A DNA stretch of 64,000 nt from Glycomyces algeriensis (GTDB lineage Bacteria > Actinomycetota > Actinomycetes > Mycobacteriales > Micromonosporaceae): contig NZ_JAPZVR010000002.1 in assembly GCF_027622855.1 (NCBI RefSeq), positions 325,708 through 389,707 of the forward strand. Direction: 5' to 3'. A program made the position numbers and the translations under genes. How positions within the stretch are numbered: the stretch's first letter is position 1; each line of letters opens with the position of its first letter. A model generated the notes under the pieces. The model saw only the letters and a program-made list of their open reading frames with translations. It was not told where the DNA came from and did no database searches. Below, piece after piece: positions 42,234 through 50,620 of this stretch.

Positions 42234-43697
42234 TCACGCAGCGGCGAGCTCCACCTCCGGCCGATCGCGCTCGCGCTCGGGCCTGCGCTTGGGGAAGGCG
42301 GCGGCGACGCCCGCCAGGAGGATCAGCAGCACGGGGAACAGGAACCAGTTCCCCAACCGCCCGTAGACGGTCGCCACATGACCGGTCGGGACATCGGCGA
42401 TCGCGAGCCGCTCGTCCTCCGCGAGGACCTCGCCGGAGGCGTCGCTGACGGTCATCAGGCCGATCTGCCCCGCCCGCACGAGCGAGAACCCCTGCTCCAC
42501 ACCGCGGGTGACGGCGACACGGCTGTGCCACCATCCGTCCACAGTGAAGTCGAGCGCCGGAGCCAGCACCAGACCGGCGCCCGCGTCCCCATACTCGCTG
42601 ATCGTCCCGGCGTGGTCGAGGTCCTTGCAGATCGTCAACGCCCACCGCTCGCCGGCGACGAACGTCGGCCCCGCGTCGGACGCGGTCATCCAATCCTCCA
42701 GGCCCGGGATGAGGTGCTGCTTGTGGTACTCGGCCGGCCCCGCACCGTCGGCGGGGAGCCACACGGCCGCGTTGACCGTGCCCGCGCCTTGGTCGATCGC
42801 CAGACCGAGCACCAGGTCGATCCCGGACTCGACGGCCAGTGCCGACCAGCGGTCGAGATAAGGGCCGGCCTCCTCGGCGGTGACGTGGAAGATCTTCTCG
42901 GACAGGACGAGCACGTCGATGTCGTCACCGTCCCCGAGGCGGGTGATCTCGGCCCGGTAGTCGGCGAACAGGCGCTCGCCCTTGTCGGTGTCGGTGCGGA
43001 TCGAGTCCTCGTCGGTGGGGAGTGCGAGGGCCGCGGCGCGGATCGTCTCGCCCTGGTCGACGGGCCTGGCGAGTCCGAAGGCGAGGGTCGCGGCGAGACA
43101 GGCGGCCGCGGTGGCGGCGATGCCGATGCGGCCCCGGCGTTCCGCGCCGGGGGCGAGCATCGCCGCGGCCGCGGTCGGGACGGCGGTGAGGAGGAACGTC
43201 AGGCCCCAGACCCCGGTGACCGACACGAGTTGCAGGACCGCGGGGTGGTCGGCCTGGGTGTAGGCGAAACTCCACCATTCGCCGCCGGCTTCGGCGTTGA
43301 TGACCGAGCCGAGGTATTCGACGGCGACGACTCCGGCGGGCATGGCGAGGAACGCGAACCAGTGGCGTCCGCGCCGGACGAGGCCCCGGTAGAGGAGGGT
43401 GACGGCGGTGTAGAGCCCGGTGAAGACGAGCGCGGAGACGATGACGAACGCCGGGGGCATCTCGAGGGAGGCCGCGAGGTAGGCCCAGATGCGGGAGGTG
43501 CCGCCGAGCCAGGCGAGTTCGGCGGCGAGGAGGGCGGTCCAGAAGCCGACGCGCGGGACGACGAGCAGCAGGGGCACGGGCGCGATCCACATGAGCCAGG
43601 AGACGGGGTCGAGGGCGAATCCGAAGGCGTACAGGAGGGCGGTCGCGGCGGCGGCGCCGAGCGCCCAGGGCAGGGGTCGGTCAAGCGAGGATGCCAT
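42234..43697 (-). CDS. lnt: Apolipoprotein N-acyltransferase-like protein
   Basis: 487 residues. Five or six N-terminal helices are followed by a nitrilase-superfamily domain with the Glu-Lys-Cys triad in LVLSEKIFHV, EYHKQHLIPG and LTICKDLDH. A final helix is near 450-470. This matches Lnt, which N-acylates the diacylglyceryl-cysteine of lipoproteins. It is stand-alone, without the Ppm1 fusion seen in mycobacteria. The N-terminus overlaps the upstream tetR stop by 17 bp. The symbol assumes Lnt function; an amide-forming nitrilase relative is the alternative. Confidence 0.82.
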   Translation of the reverse strand: MASSLDRPLPWALGAAAATALLYAFGFALDPVSWLMWIAPVPLLLVVPRVGFWTALLAAELAWLGGTSRIWAYLAASLEMPPAFVIVSALVFTGLYTAVTLLYRGLVRRGRHWFAFLAMPAGVVAVEYLGSVINAEAGGEWWSFAYTQADHPAVLQLVSVTGVWGLTFLLTAVPTAAAAMLAPGAERRGRIGIAATAAACLAATLAFGLARPVDQGETIRAAALALPTDEDSIRTDTDKGERLFADYRAEITRLGDGDDIDVLVLSEKIFHVTAEEAGPYLDRWSALAVESGIDLVLGLAIDQGAGTVNAAVWLPADGAGPAEYHKQHLIPGLEDWMTASDAGPTFVAGERWALTICKDLDHAGTISEYGDAGAGLVLAPALDFTVDGWWHSRVAVTRGVEQGFSLVRAGQIGLMTVSDASGEVLAEDERLAIADVPTGHVATVYGRLGNWFLFPVLLILLAGVAAAFPKRRPERERDRPEVELAAA

Positions 43698-44256
43698 TGA
43701 GGAGCCTTTCGAGGGAGTCGTGGCACAGGTCGCGGAATCCCTTGTCGTCCAGGGCGATGCGGCCGCCCTGGTAAAGGGCGGCGAGGCCGTAGAGGTTGGC
43801 GGTGAGGGTGAGGCCGACTTTCCAGGAGTCGGCGCTTTCGAGGGTCCCGTCGGCGATGCCGGTGTCGATGATGGCAGTGAGGAGGCCGAACAAGCGGGAG
43901 CGTCCGACGCTGAAGTCGCCGGGGAAGACGCGGGCGCCTTCGCGGGGCTCGATGAACATGAACGCGAACTGGCGGGGGTGGTCGAGGGCGAGGTCGACGA
44001 GGTCGTCGACGGCGCCGTGGAGGGCTTCGACGGTGTCGGCGGGGACCGTCTTCCGGCTGAGGCGGTCGTGGACGTCGGTGAACATGTCGTCGGCGACGCG
44101 TTTGAGGAGCGCTTCGCGGTTGGGGAAGTGGCGGTAGACGGCCATGGGCGAGAGGCCGAGGGCGTCGCCGATCTTGCGCATGCTGACCGCGGCGCTGCCG
44201 CCTTCGGTGACCAGTTCCTTGGCCACGTCGGCGATGCGGTCGGAAGTCGAACTCAT
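43681..44256 (-). CDS. TetR-family transcriptional regulator
   Basis: 191 residues from ATG 44256. Helix-turn-helix at about 20-55 (SMRKIGDALGLSPMAVYRHF). The C-terminal domain is short. An imperfect 36-bp palindrome abuts the start codon (44257-44292) and is its natural operator, implying autorepression. Its 3' end overlaps lnt by 17 bp, so the two are coupled and lnt may be under its control. Confidence 0.9.
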   Translation of the reverse strand: MSSTSDRIADVAKELVTEGGSAAVSMRKIGDALGLSPMAVYRHFPNREALLKRVADDMFTDVHDRLSRKTVPADTVEALHGAVDDLVDLALDHPRQFAFMFIEPREGARVFPGDFSVGRSRLFGLLTAIIDTGIADGTLESADSWKVGLTLTANLYGLAALYQGGRIALDDKGFRDLCHDSLERLLNGILA

Positions 44257-44292
44257 GTTTACACCATACACATGCGCGTGTACGCCGTAAAC
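44257..44292. promoter_or_regulatory. 36-bp imperfect palindrome, TetR operator
   Basis: Outer half-sites GTTTAC/GTAAAC and inner TACAC/GTGTA are symmetric about one centre. It touches the tetR ATG at 44256, so a bound repressor would block initiation or translation. Confidence 0.72.
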
Positions 44293-44334
44293 AACGGCAG
44301 CGTGCGTTCACGCGATCAAGGGGAACAAGCGAAA

Positions 44335-44364
44335 CGGGCCCGAGCGCTGCTGCGCTCGGGCCCG
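44335..44364 (-). terminator. Terminator after DHA2 exporter
   Basis: CGGGCCCGAGCGC and its complement form a perfect 13-bp stem with loop TGCT, 13 bp beyond the exporter stop. Confidence 0.8.
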
Positions 44365-44377
44365 GTCCTGTCTGGAA

Positions 44378-45949
44378 CTACTTCGCGCCGAGGACGGTCT
44401 CCTCGCCGACGACGATCTCCTCCATGAGGTCCACCGTCTCCCGCAGCTTCACGGGCGTGAGGAACAGGGCCGCGATGAACCCGACCGCCGCGATGCAGGC
44501 CGAGATCAGGAACAGGTGCCCCGTCGCGTCCCCGTACGAGGCGCGGACGATCTCCGCGACCGGCTCGGGCATCGCGTCCAGGTCCAGCGTCGACCCGCCG
44601 AGGCTCCCGCTCGCGTCGATGCCCAGGGCCGCGAGGCCCGAGGCGATCTTGTCGGCGACCTGGTTGGCCAGGACCGCGCCCAGGACCGAGACGCCGATCG
44701 TGCCGCCCAGGGACCGGAAGAACGCGATCGCGCCCGAGGCCGCCCCGAGCTCGCGCAGCGGCACCGAGTTCTGGACCACCAGCACGAGGTTCTGCATGGC
44801 CATGCCGACACCGGTGCCCACCAGGAACATGCCCACGCCCATGAACACCAGGGAGGTCGTGTGGTCGATCGTCGCCAGCATCGCGAAACCGCCGGTCAGG
44901 ACCAGCGCGCCGGTCACGATGTACGGCTTGACCTTCCCGGAGTTGGACACCATCCGCCCCGCCACCGCGGAGGAGACCATCACGCCGCACATCATCGGGA
45001 TCGTCAGCAGGCCGGCCTCGGTCGGCGAGAAGCCGCGGGCGATCTGGAAGTACTGGCCGAGGAAGACCGCGCCGCCGAACATGGCCATGCCCACCGCGAG
45101 ACTGGCGACGACCGCGAGCGCGGGGTCGCGGCGCTTGATGACGTGCAGCGGCACGACCGGTTCCTTGACCTTGGTCTCCACGACGGTGGCCCCGCCGAGC
45201 AGCACGACCGAACCGGCGACCATGAGCCCGGTCTGCCAGGAGATCCAGTCGAAGTCGTTGCCCACGAAGGTGACCCAGAGCAGCAGCAGGCTGACGCCCG
45301 CGGCGATGAGGGTCGCGCCGAGGTAGTCGATCTTGGTGTCGGGCTTCTTGGTCTCGGTCAGGTGCAGGGTCCGCTGGAGCATCAGGAACGCGATGACCGT
45401 GATCGGGACGGCCAGGAAGAAGCACCACTGCCAGCCGAGCCAGTCGGTGTCGGTGATCGCGCCGCCGAGCAGCGGACCGCCCACCGTCGACACGGCCATG
45501 ACCGCGCCGAGGTAGCCGTTGTACCGGCCGCGCTCCTTCGGGCTGACCATCGCGCCGATGATCACCTGCACGAGCACCTGCAGCGCGCCCATGCCGAGGC
45601 CCTGGACCGCGCGCAGGGCGATGAGCTGCCCGGTGTTCTCCACGAGCCCGCACGCGAGCGAGGCCAGCGCGAAGATGACGATGGCGATCTGGAGCAGGCG
45701 CTTCTTGTCGAACAGGTCGGCGAGCTTGCCCCAGATGGGCGTCGAGGCGGTGCTGGCCAGGAGTGTCGCGGTGACGACCCAGGTGTACTGGGACTGCGTG
45801 CCCTCGAGGTCGCCGACGATCTGCGGGAGCGCGACGGAGACGACAGTGGACGAGACCATCGCGGCGAACAGGACCATGAGCAGGCCGGACAGGGCCCGCA
45901 TGATCTCGCGGTGGGTCATCGGCGCGGGAGCGGCGGTTGCGGCGGTCAA
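44378..45949 (-). CDS. DHA2-type MFS drug exporter
   Basis: 523 residues, 14 predicted helices, EmrB/QacA branch of the DHA2 family. Antiporter motif C appears as AVSTVGGPLLGGAI in helix 5. I place the start at the TTG at 45949 because AGGAGG lies about eight bases upstream and the next in-frame ATG (45919) is internal. Proton-coupled efflux of a drug or cationic compound is likely. Divergent from the TetR at 46102, which should repress it through the 46030-46086 operators. Confidence 0.9.
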   Translation of the reverse strand: MTAATAAPAPMTHREIMRALSGLLMVLFAAMVSSTVVSVALPQIVGDLEGTQSQYTWVVTATLLASTASTPIWGKLADLFDKKRLLQIAIVIFALASLACGLVENTGQLIALRAVQGLGMGALQVLVQVIIGAMVSPKERGRYNGYLGAVMAVSTVGGPLLGGAITDTDWLGWQWCFFLAVPITVIAFLMLQRTLHLTETKKPDTKIDYLGATLIAAGVSLLLLWVTFVGNDFDWISWQTGLMVAGSVVLLGGATVVETKVKEPVVPLHVIKRRDPALAVVASLAVGMAMFGGAVFLGQYFQIARGFSPTEAGLLTIPMMCGVMVSSAVAGRMVSNSGKVKPYIVTGALVLTGGFAMLATIDHTTSLVFMGVGMFLVGTGVGMAMQNLVLVVQNSVPLRELGAASGAIAFFRSLGGTIGVSVLGAVLANQVADKIASGLAALGIDASGSLGGSTLDLDAMPEPVAEIVRASYGDATGHLFLISACIAAVGFIAALFLTPVKLRETVDLMEEIVVGEETVLGAK

Positions 45950-46029
45950 GAGACGGCCTCCTAGGGTGTTACTGGAGGAGGGCCGGGGGGTCGTTGGGGC
46001 CCGGCGGCCGGAGACAGGAAGACGCACTG

Positions 46030-46086
46030 TAGTGAACGCTGCGTCTCTTACATAACGCTAGCATTTAGTGAACGCATCGTTCACTA
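46030..46086. promoter_or_regulatory. TetR operators between exporter and regulator
   Basis: A perfect inverted repeat with 9-bp arms TAGTGAACG / CGTTCACTA around CAT lies at 46066-46086. A half-matching copy starting TAGTGAACG lies at 46030-46050. Both fall in the divergent promoter. Confidence 0.82.
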
Positions 46087-46101
46087 CTGAAGGGATGGCC
46101 G

Positions 46102-46692
46102 GTGACCGATTCCACAGCGAGCCGCAGACGCGGCGACGACCTCGAACGCGCGATCTTCGAGGCCGCACTGGAGGAGTTGGCCGAGGTCGGGTACGCCAAC
46201 CTCCGCATGGAGGCCATCGCCGCCCGCGCCAAAGCCGGCAAAGCGTCCCTCTACAAGCGCTGGCCCGACCGCGCGCACCTCATCAGGGCGGCGGCCCGGC
46301 ACAAAGCGACCGAGGTCGACACCCCGTTCGAACCCAGCGGCGACGTCAGGGCCGACATGGAGCGGGTCATGCGCCGCATCACCGAGAACCAGGGCGGCCC
46401 CGCCGGGGAGGCGCTGCGCGGCTGGGTCGGCGAACTGCGCGCCTCGAGCGAGGAGGCCGAGGAGATCCGCGACGCGATCGAGCAGCCCCGCATCCGGGTC
46501 TTCGCCAAGATCTTCGAGATCGGCATCGCGAACGGCACCGTCCGGCCCGAAGCCCTCCACCCCCGCATCGTGAACCTGGCCCCCAGCCTGCTCACCCAGC
46601 ACTTCCTCATGAAGGGCCGCCCGGCCACCGAAGCGGTCATCGGCGAGATCCTCGACCAGATCGTGATGCCCCTGATCACCGCCGGCCGATAA
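46102..46692 (+). CDS. TetR-family repressor of the DHA2 exporter
   Basis: 196 residues from GTG 46102. Helix-turn-helix about 35-60 (MEAIAARAKAGKASLYKRW). C-terminal TetR_C-like helical domain. The divergent exporter and the palindromes 15 bp upstream make an autoregulated efflux pair. Confidence 0.92.
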   Translation: MTDSTASRRRGDDLERAIFEAALEELAEVGYANLRMEAIAARAKAGKASLYKRWPDRAHLIRAAARHKATEVDTPFEPSGDVRADMERVMRRITENQGGPAGEALRGWVGELRASSEEAEEIRDAIEQPRIRVFAKIFEIGIANGTVRPEALHPRIVNLAPSLLTQHFLMKGRPATEAVIGEILDQIVMPLITAGR

Positions 46693-46793
46693 GCCGCGAA
46701 CACGCCGGAGGATCGGTCCACGGAAGTGATCTGCATCGCTTACGTCGAATTTACGTGAACCGGATTGTCGGGCCCCTTCCGCACAGTTGATCC

Positions 46794-47376
46794 ATGTTCG
46801 ACGCAACACAACCAGAAATCGCATACCTCGTCGGCCTACTCCAGGCCGACGGCTCGCACCACGGATACCTCGACGGCAAAGGCAAGGTCACGCTTGAACT
46901 CGTTGGCCGAGTACTTCTGCGGCGTAATAAAGGAGGTCTGCGGAGTCGACCGCACCGCCAGGCCGAACACCAGGGACGGCGTCTCGAACATCCTGGTCCT
47001 CAACATAGCCGCGGCGAAGTTGGCCGCATGGGCCTGGTACTCGCCCGGTGCCATCGGCATCGACAGGAAACTCAAATCGGCGACCCAGGTCGCCGCCTGG
47101 GCTCCCGATCCGACGAAGGTCGGCCGCTACGGCGTCGCTCGGAAACGCTGGACACCGGAAGAGGACCAGATCGTCCGGGTCCACTCGATCGCGGAGGCAG
47201 CGAAACTCCTTGGTCGCACCGAGCAGAGCGTCAACCTGCGGCGGTGGCGACTGCGCAACGCAGCAAGTGAGTCCGGAACTCGGTCCGGTCCAATGAGTCG
47301 CGGCATATCCAGTGGGTACGAAGGCATCCCGGCCCAAGGTGTCCCTATTGGAGGGCTTCGACCAGTAGATCCGTGA
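46794..47376 (+). pseudogene. Frameshifted LAGLIDADG-type endonuclease with Myb-like domain
   Basis: Two frames together resemble one gene. Frame 1 (ATG 46794) gives IAYLVGLLQADGSHHGYLDGK..KVTLEL, carrying a LAGLIDADG-like motif (VGLLQADGS). After about 46900 the coding sense continues in the next frame (SLAEYFCGVIKEVCGVDRT.. GAIGIDRK) and ends in a helix-turn-helix/Myb-like part (WTPEEDQIV.. AAKLLGRTEQSVNLRRWRL). One indel near 46893-46905 would restore it. Base composition is less GC-biased than the neighbours. It overlaps the arginase-like gene 3' end. Sequencing error is an alternative to true decay. Confidence 0.6.
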
Positions 47377-48259
47377 GGGCCTTCGCGTACTTGCCATCCG
47401 GGTCGTAGTCGGGGTCGAAGACGGTGAGGTCCATGCCGGCGCAGCGGTCGTCGGCGGCGCAGGTGGTGATGATCTGGCTCAGCTCCCCGAGCGAAATGCC
47501 GCCGGGGGCCGGGCCGTCCACCGCGGGCATCACCGAAGGGTCGAGGACGTCGGTGTCGACATGGAGCCAGAACGTCGCCACGTCGCCGAGCGAGTCCAGC
47601 GCCCACTCCGCGGAGCGGCCGACGCCGTTGGCGCGCAGCGCGGGCACGGTGCGCATCGCGACGCCGGAGGCCTCGAGCTCGACCCGGTGCGGATCGTCGG
47701 CGCGCAGGCCGAGCACCACGAGGTGGTCGGTGTCGACATACGGGCGGAGCCCGCCGATGTCGGTGAGGTCGGGCTGGCCGCGGCCGGTGGCGAGGGCCAG
47801 TTCCTCGGCCGCCGCCGCGCCCACGTACTGCGAGTTCCCGGGGTGGCGGAAGTCAGAGTGCGCGTCGATGAAGACCAGGCCGCGCCCCTGGCGGTCGCGT
47901 TCGGTGCGCCGGCGGGCCGCCAGCGCGGGGCCGAGGAGGATCGAGCAGTCGCCGCCGAGGACGAGCGGGAAGCGCCGTTCCTGCCAGAGCCGCTCGACGC
48001 GGTCGGCGAGGCGCCGCGTGTACTCGGCGATGGCCTTGGCCTGGCCGACGCCGTCGCCGGGGCGCCAGGCGGAGGCGTCGAAGCGCGGCGGGGTGAGGCA
48101 GCCGGCGTCGACGGCGTTGAGGCGGGAGAGGAGGCGGTGGTCGCGAAGCGCCCCCGGTGCTTTCGCGCAGCCGGGGACGGTGCTGGGGGTGGGTGGGCGC
48201 AGTCCGAGGTTGGAGGGCGCGTCGAGGACCGCGATGCGTCTCGATCGAGTCGCTGGCAA
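47345..48259 (-). CDS. Arginase/agmatinase-family ureohydrolase with altered metal ligand
   Basis: 304 residues. Ureohydrolase motifs are VLGGDCSILLG, VFIDAHSDFRHP and HVDTDVLDPSVMP. In arginase and agmatinase the first is GGDHS, whose His is a manganese ligand; here it is Cys. The other metal Asp and His residues are kept. Substrate (arginine, agmatine, formiminoglutamate or another guanidine) is undecided. The start is TTG at 48259 with GGAGG seven bases upstream. Stand-alone; the nearby polyamine synthase is not in the same operon. Confidence 0.85.
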   Translation of the reverse strand: MPATRSRRIAVLDAPSNLGLRPPTPSTVPGCAKAPGALRDHRLLSRLNAVDAGCLTPPRFDASAWRPGDGVGQAKAIAEYTRRLADRVERLWQERRFPLVLGGDCSILLGPALAARRRTERDRQGRGLVFIDAHSDFRHPGNSQYVGAAAAEELALATGRGQPDLTDIGGLRPYVDTDHLVVLGLRADDPHRVELEASGVAMRTVPALRANGVGRSAEWALDSLGDVATFWLHVDTDVLDPSVMPAVDGPAPGGISLGELSQIITTCAADDRCAGMDLTVFDPDYDPDGKYAKALTDLLVEALQ

Positions 48260-48341
48260 CGCTCACCTCCCACAAGGCACCGGCCTCGCTAGCTTGTCAC
48301 AGCGGACCGCCCGGCACCAGCTCCGGCGGTCCACCGAACGG

Positions 48342-48378
48342 CCGAACCTCCGCGCCACGAGGTGGCGCGGAGGTTCGG
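48342..48378. terminator. Terminator after ybbN-like gene
   Basis: CCGAACCTCCGCGCCAC and complement form a perfect 17-bp stem with loop GAG, 27 bp beyond the ybbN stop. Confidence 0.85.
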
Positions 48379-48404
48379 GTCGCCTTGCGGCGTCGGTCGC
48401 TGGT

Positions 48405-49283
48405 CTAGAACAGGACGGAGCTGAGTTTGCGGCGGGCCTTCGCAACGGCCGGGTCGTCGACGCCGGCGACGGTGAACAGCTCGACGAGGCGCTTGCGCAG
48501 GCGCTCGCGGTCGTCGCCGAAGTTCTTGGCGACGAGCGCGATGAGCCGCTCGTAGGCGGCCTCGGCCTGGCCGGAGAGGAGCTGGAGGTCGGCGGCGGCG
48601 AGGGCCGCGTCGATGTTGTCGGGGTCGGCGTCGCTGATGGCGACGGCGTTGTCGGGCAGGGCGCCGACGCGCCGCAGCATCCGCACCTGCGCGAGCCCGG
48701 CTTCGGCCTCGCCGGACGCCGGGTGGTTCTTGAGGTACTTGTCGTAGGCGGCCTCGGCGGCGTCGAGCTGGCCTTCGACCATGAGGTTCTCGGCGTTGGC
48801 GAGCTCGGGGTCGACCGGCTGGGGCACGTCGAGGCCGGCGGCCTGGGTGACGCGGCCGATCCACTGGCGCAGGCCCTGCTCGGACTGCGGGCCCTGGAGG
48901 AGGTCGAGCGGGCGTCCTTGCGCGAGGGCGACGACGGCGGGCAGGGACTGGAGCTGGAGGGCGGCGGCGAGCTGCTGGTTCTGCAGGACGTCGGCCTTCG
49001 CGAGCACCCATGCGCCGCCGGCCTCGGCGGCGAGCCGCTGCAGGACGTCGCGCACTTGGAGGCTCTCGGGCACCTGGTCGGCCCAGAAGGCGACGATGAC
49101 CAGCGCGTCGAGCGAGCGCTCGAGGACTTCGGTCTGGACGGTCGCGTCGGTGACGTCGATCGCGAGGACGCCGCTGCCGGGGAGGCCGCCCTGCTGCGCC
49201 TGCGCGGCCTGCTGCTGTGCGGCGGCCGCGAGGGTGCTGAGGTCGACGCCTCCGGAGAATCGTGACGGTACCTGGTCGCTCAT
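48405..49283 (-). CDS. Thioredoxin-domain/TPR protein (YbbN-like), no CXXC
   Basis: 292 residues from ATG 49283. The Gln/Ala-rich N-terminus is followed by a thioredoxin fold (ALVIVAFWADQVPES.., SLPAVVALAQGRPLD), then tetratricopeptide-like helices to the C-terminus. This is the YbbN/CnoX architecture, a holdase or co-chaperone family. The active-site position reads WADQVP, so the redox cysteines are missing and no disulfide chemistry is expected. Upstream in the same direction lies rnhA. Confidence 0.87.
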   Translation of the reverse strand: MSDQVPSRFSGGVDLSTLAAAAQQQAAQAQQGGLPGSGVLAIDVTDATVQTEVLERSLDALVIVAFWADQVPESLQVRDVLQRLAAEAGGAWVLAKADVLQNQQLAAALQLQSLPAVVALAQGRPLDLLQGPQSEQGLRQWIGRVTQAAGLDVPQPVDPELANAENLMVEGQLDAAEAAYDKYLKNHPASGEAEAGLAQVRMLRRVGALPDNAVAISDADPDNIDAALAAADLQLLSGQAEAAYERLIALVAKNFGDDRERLRKRLVELFTVAGVDDPAVAKARRKLSSVLF

Positions 49284-49369
49284 AGTGGTGATTGTTCCAT
49301 TCTCATCGTGGCTGGGGAGCGGGGGCCGGGCGCGGTGTGGGACGCGGCGCGGCGGGAATAAGGCGGGGA

Positions 49370-49834
49370 TCAGCGGCGTCCGGCGGCCTCGTCGCGGCCT
49401 TTGCAGGCGAGCCGGTCGGCGCGCTCGTTGCCGGGGTCGCCCGCGTGGCCCTTGACCCAGCGCCAGTCGACGGTGTGGCGGGCGGCGGCCTCGTCGAGGC
49501 GGCGCCACAGGTCGGCGTTCTTGACCGGTTCCTTCTTGGAGTTGATCCAGCCGTTGCGCTTCCAGCCGTTCATCCAGGTCATGATGCCGTTGCGGACGTA
49601 CGAGGAGTCGGTGTAGAGGACGACGTCCATGGGGCGCTTGAGGGTCTCGAGCGCCTGGATCGCGGCCATGAGTTCCATGCGGTTGTTGGTGGTGGCCTTG
49701 TCGGAGCCGTACAGCTCCTTCTCGTGCTCGCCCCACTTGTAGTACACGCCCCAGCCCCCGGGCCCGGGGTTGCCGGAGCACGCCCCGTCGGTGTAGATGA
49801 CGGCGGTGTCCACGTTCACGTCCGTTTTCGGCAT
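49370..49834 (-). CDS. rnhA: Ribonuclease HI
   Basis: Degrades RNA in RNA-DNA hybrids (R-loops, primers). 154 residues. Catalytic residues are in [16 protein letters not shown] (Asp), [11 protein letters not shown] (Glu), [11 protein letters not shown] (Asp) and [14 protein letters not shown] (His/Asp). The C-terminus keeps the usual GHAGxPxNxRAD loop. ATG at 49834 lies 10 bp after the downstream edge of the GDT1 gene on the same strand, so co-transcription is likely. Confidence 0.96.
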   Translation of the reverse strand: MPKTDVNVDTAVIYTDGACSGNPGPGGWGVYYKWGEHEKELYGSDKATTNNRMELMAAIQALETLKRPMDVVLYTDSSYVRNGIMTWMNGWKRNGWINSKKEPVKNADLWRRLDEAAARHTVDWRWVKGHAGDPGNERADRLACKGRDEAAGRR

Positions 49835-49844
49835 GAACGCCAGC

Positions 49845-50432
49845 TTAGTCGGCGAGCGCGGTGACGGCCTCGATGGCCAGCAGGACGCCGATCACGAGGA
49901 ACAGTCCGGAGGAGACGTACCGGACGACCTTCTCGGGGATGCGCTTGGCGATCCAGGCGCCGGCGAACACGGCGAGGAGGTCGGCGGCGAGCATGCCGGC
50001 GGTGCCGCCGGCCCAGACGCCCCAGGGGTTGTAGCTGGAGCCCATGCCCATGGCGATGAGCATGGTCTTGTCGCCGAACTCGGCGAGGAACATGGCGGTG
50101 ACGATGGTGAGGAGGCCGGAGCGGCGCTCCTTGATGGGGCCGTCGTCCTCGTCGTCGTCCTGCTCGGGCTTGAGGCCCCAGAGGCCGAAGCCGATGAACA
50201 TGACGGCCGCTGCGAGGCGGATCCAGTCGGTGGGGAGGAGGTTGCCGACGGCGGCGCCGACGCCCACGGAGAGGCCGATGAGGGCGCCGATGGCGATCAC
50301 GAGGCCGAGGATGACGGTCCGCATCCGGTACTTGGTGGCGAACGTGAGGGCCATGAGCTGGCTCTTGTCGCCCATCTCGCCGAGGAAGACGGCGCCGAAG
50401 GCGATGCCTGCGGCGATGAAGAGTGCGTCCAT
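49845..50432 (-). CDS. GDT1/TMEM165-family manganese transporter
   Basis: 195 residues, six helices in two repeats with the family signature E-x-G-D-K-(S/T) as [12 protein letters not shown] and [12 protein letters not shown]. Known members move Mn2+ (or Ca2+); export of excess manganese is the usual bacterial role. A yybP-ykoY manganese riboswitch directly upstream supports that. An acidic loop [10 protein letters not shown] sits between the repeats. Start ATG 50432 follows GGGAGGA, which can pair with an upstream CCTCCC. Confidence 0.93.
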   Translation of the reverse strand: MDALFIAAGIAFGAVFLGEMGDKSQLMALTFATKYRMRTVILGLVIAIGALIGLSVGVGAAVGNLLPTDWIRLAAAVMFIGFGLWGLKPEQDDDEDDGPIKERRSGLLTIVTAMFLAEFGDKTMLIAMGMGSSYNPWGVWAGGTAGMLAADLLAVFAGAWIAKRIPEKVVRYVSSGLFLVIGVLLAIEAVTALAD

Positions 50433-50439
50433 TGCGGGT

Positions 50440-50465
50440 GATCCTCCCAGTGTTCACGCCGGGAG
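50440..50465 (-). promoter_or_regulatory. Shine-Dalgarno sequestering hairpin
   Basis: In the transcript, CCTCCC upstream and GGGAGG at the ribosome-binding site of the GDT1 gene can pair as a 6-bp stem. It could be the expression platform through which the riboswitch controls translation. Confidence 0.5.
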
Positions 50466-50506
50466 GAGGGCAGTCGCGGACCTCGACCCGGCCGTACGGC
50501 CTTGGT

Positions 50507-50620
50507 CGAAGGTCTCGCTCGCCTCGGAGTCCGAGGCCGTGCGGCCGGGTCCGGTCTCGGCGAGCCGAGGGAGGACCAGTATGTCGACCGCAGCGTTGGG
50601 AGCTACTCCCCTTCTGCGCT
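50507..50620 (-). promoter_or_regulatory. yybP-ykoY manganese riboswitch
   Basis: On the minus strand AAGGGGAGTAGC (50605-50616) is followed about 20 bases on by GACATAC, and later by GAGCGAGACCTTCG. These are the conserved junction blocks of the yybP-ykoY Mn2+ riboswitch, in order. It lies about 75 bp upstream of the GDT1 gene. A hairpin GGCCGTACGGCC at 50490-50501 follows. Confidence 0.82.

Noticed and set aside
49816..50602. Long C-terminal extension of the MFS protein as genuine
   Set aside because: Arg/His-rich shadow sequence across a riboswitch and GDT1 coding region; treated as stop loss or indel and reported as a finding.
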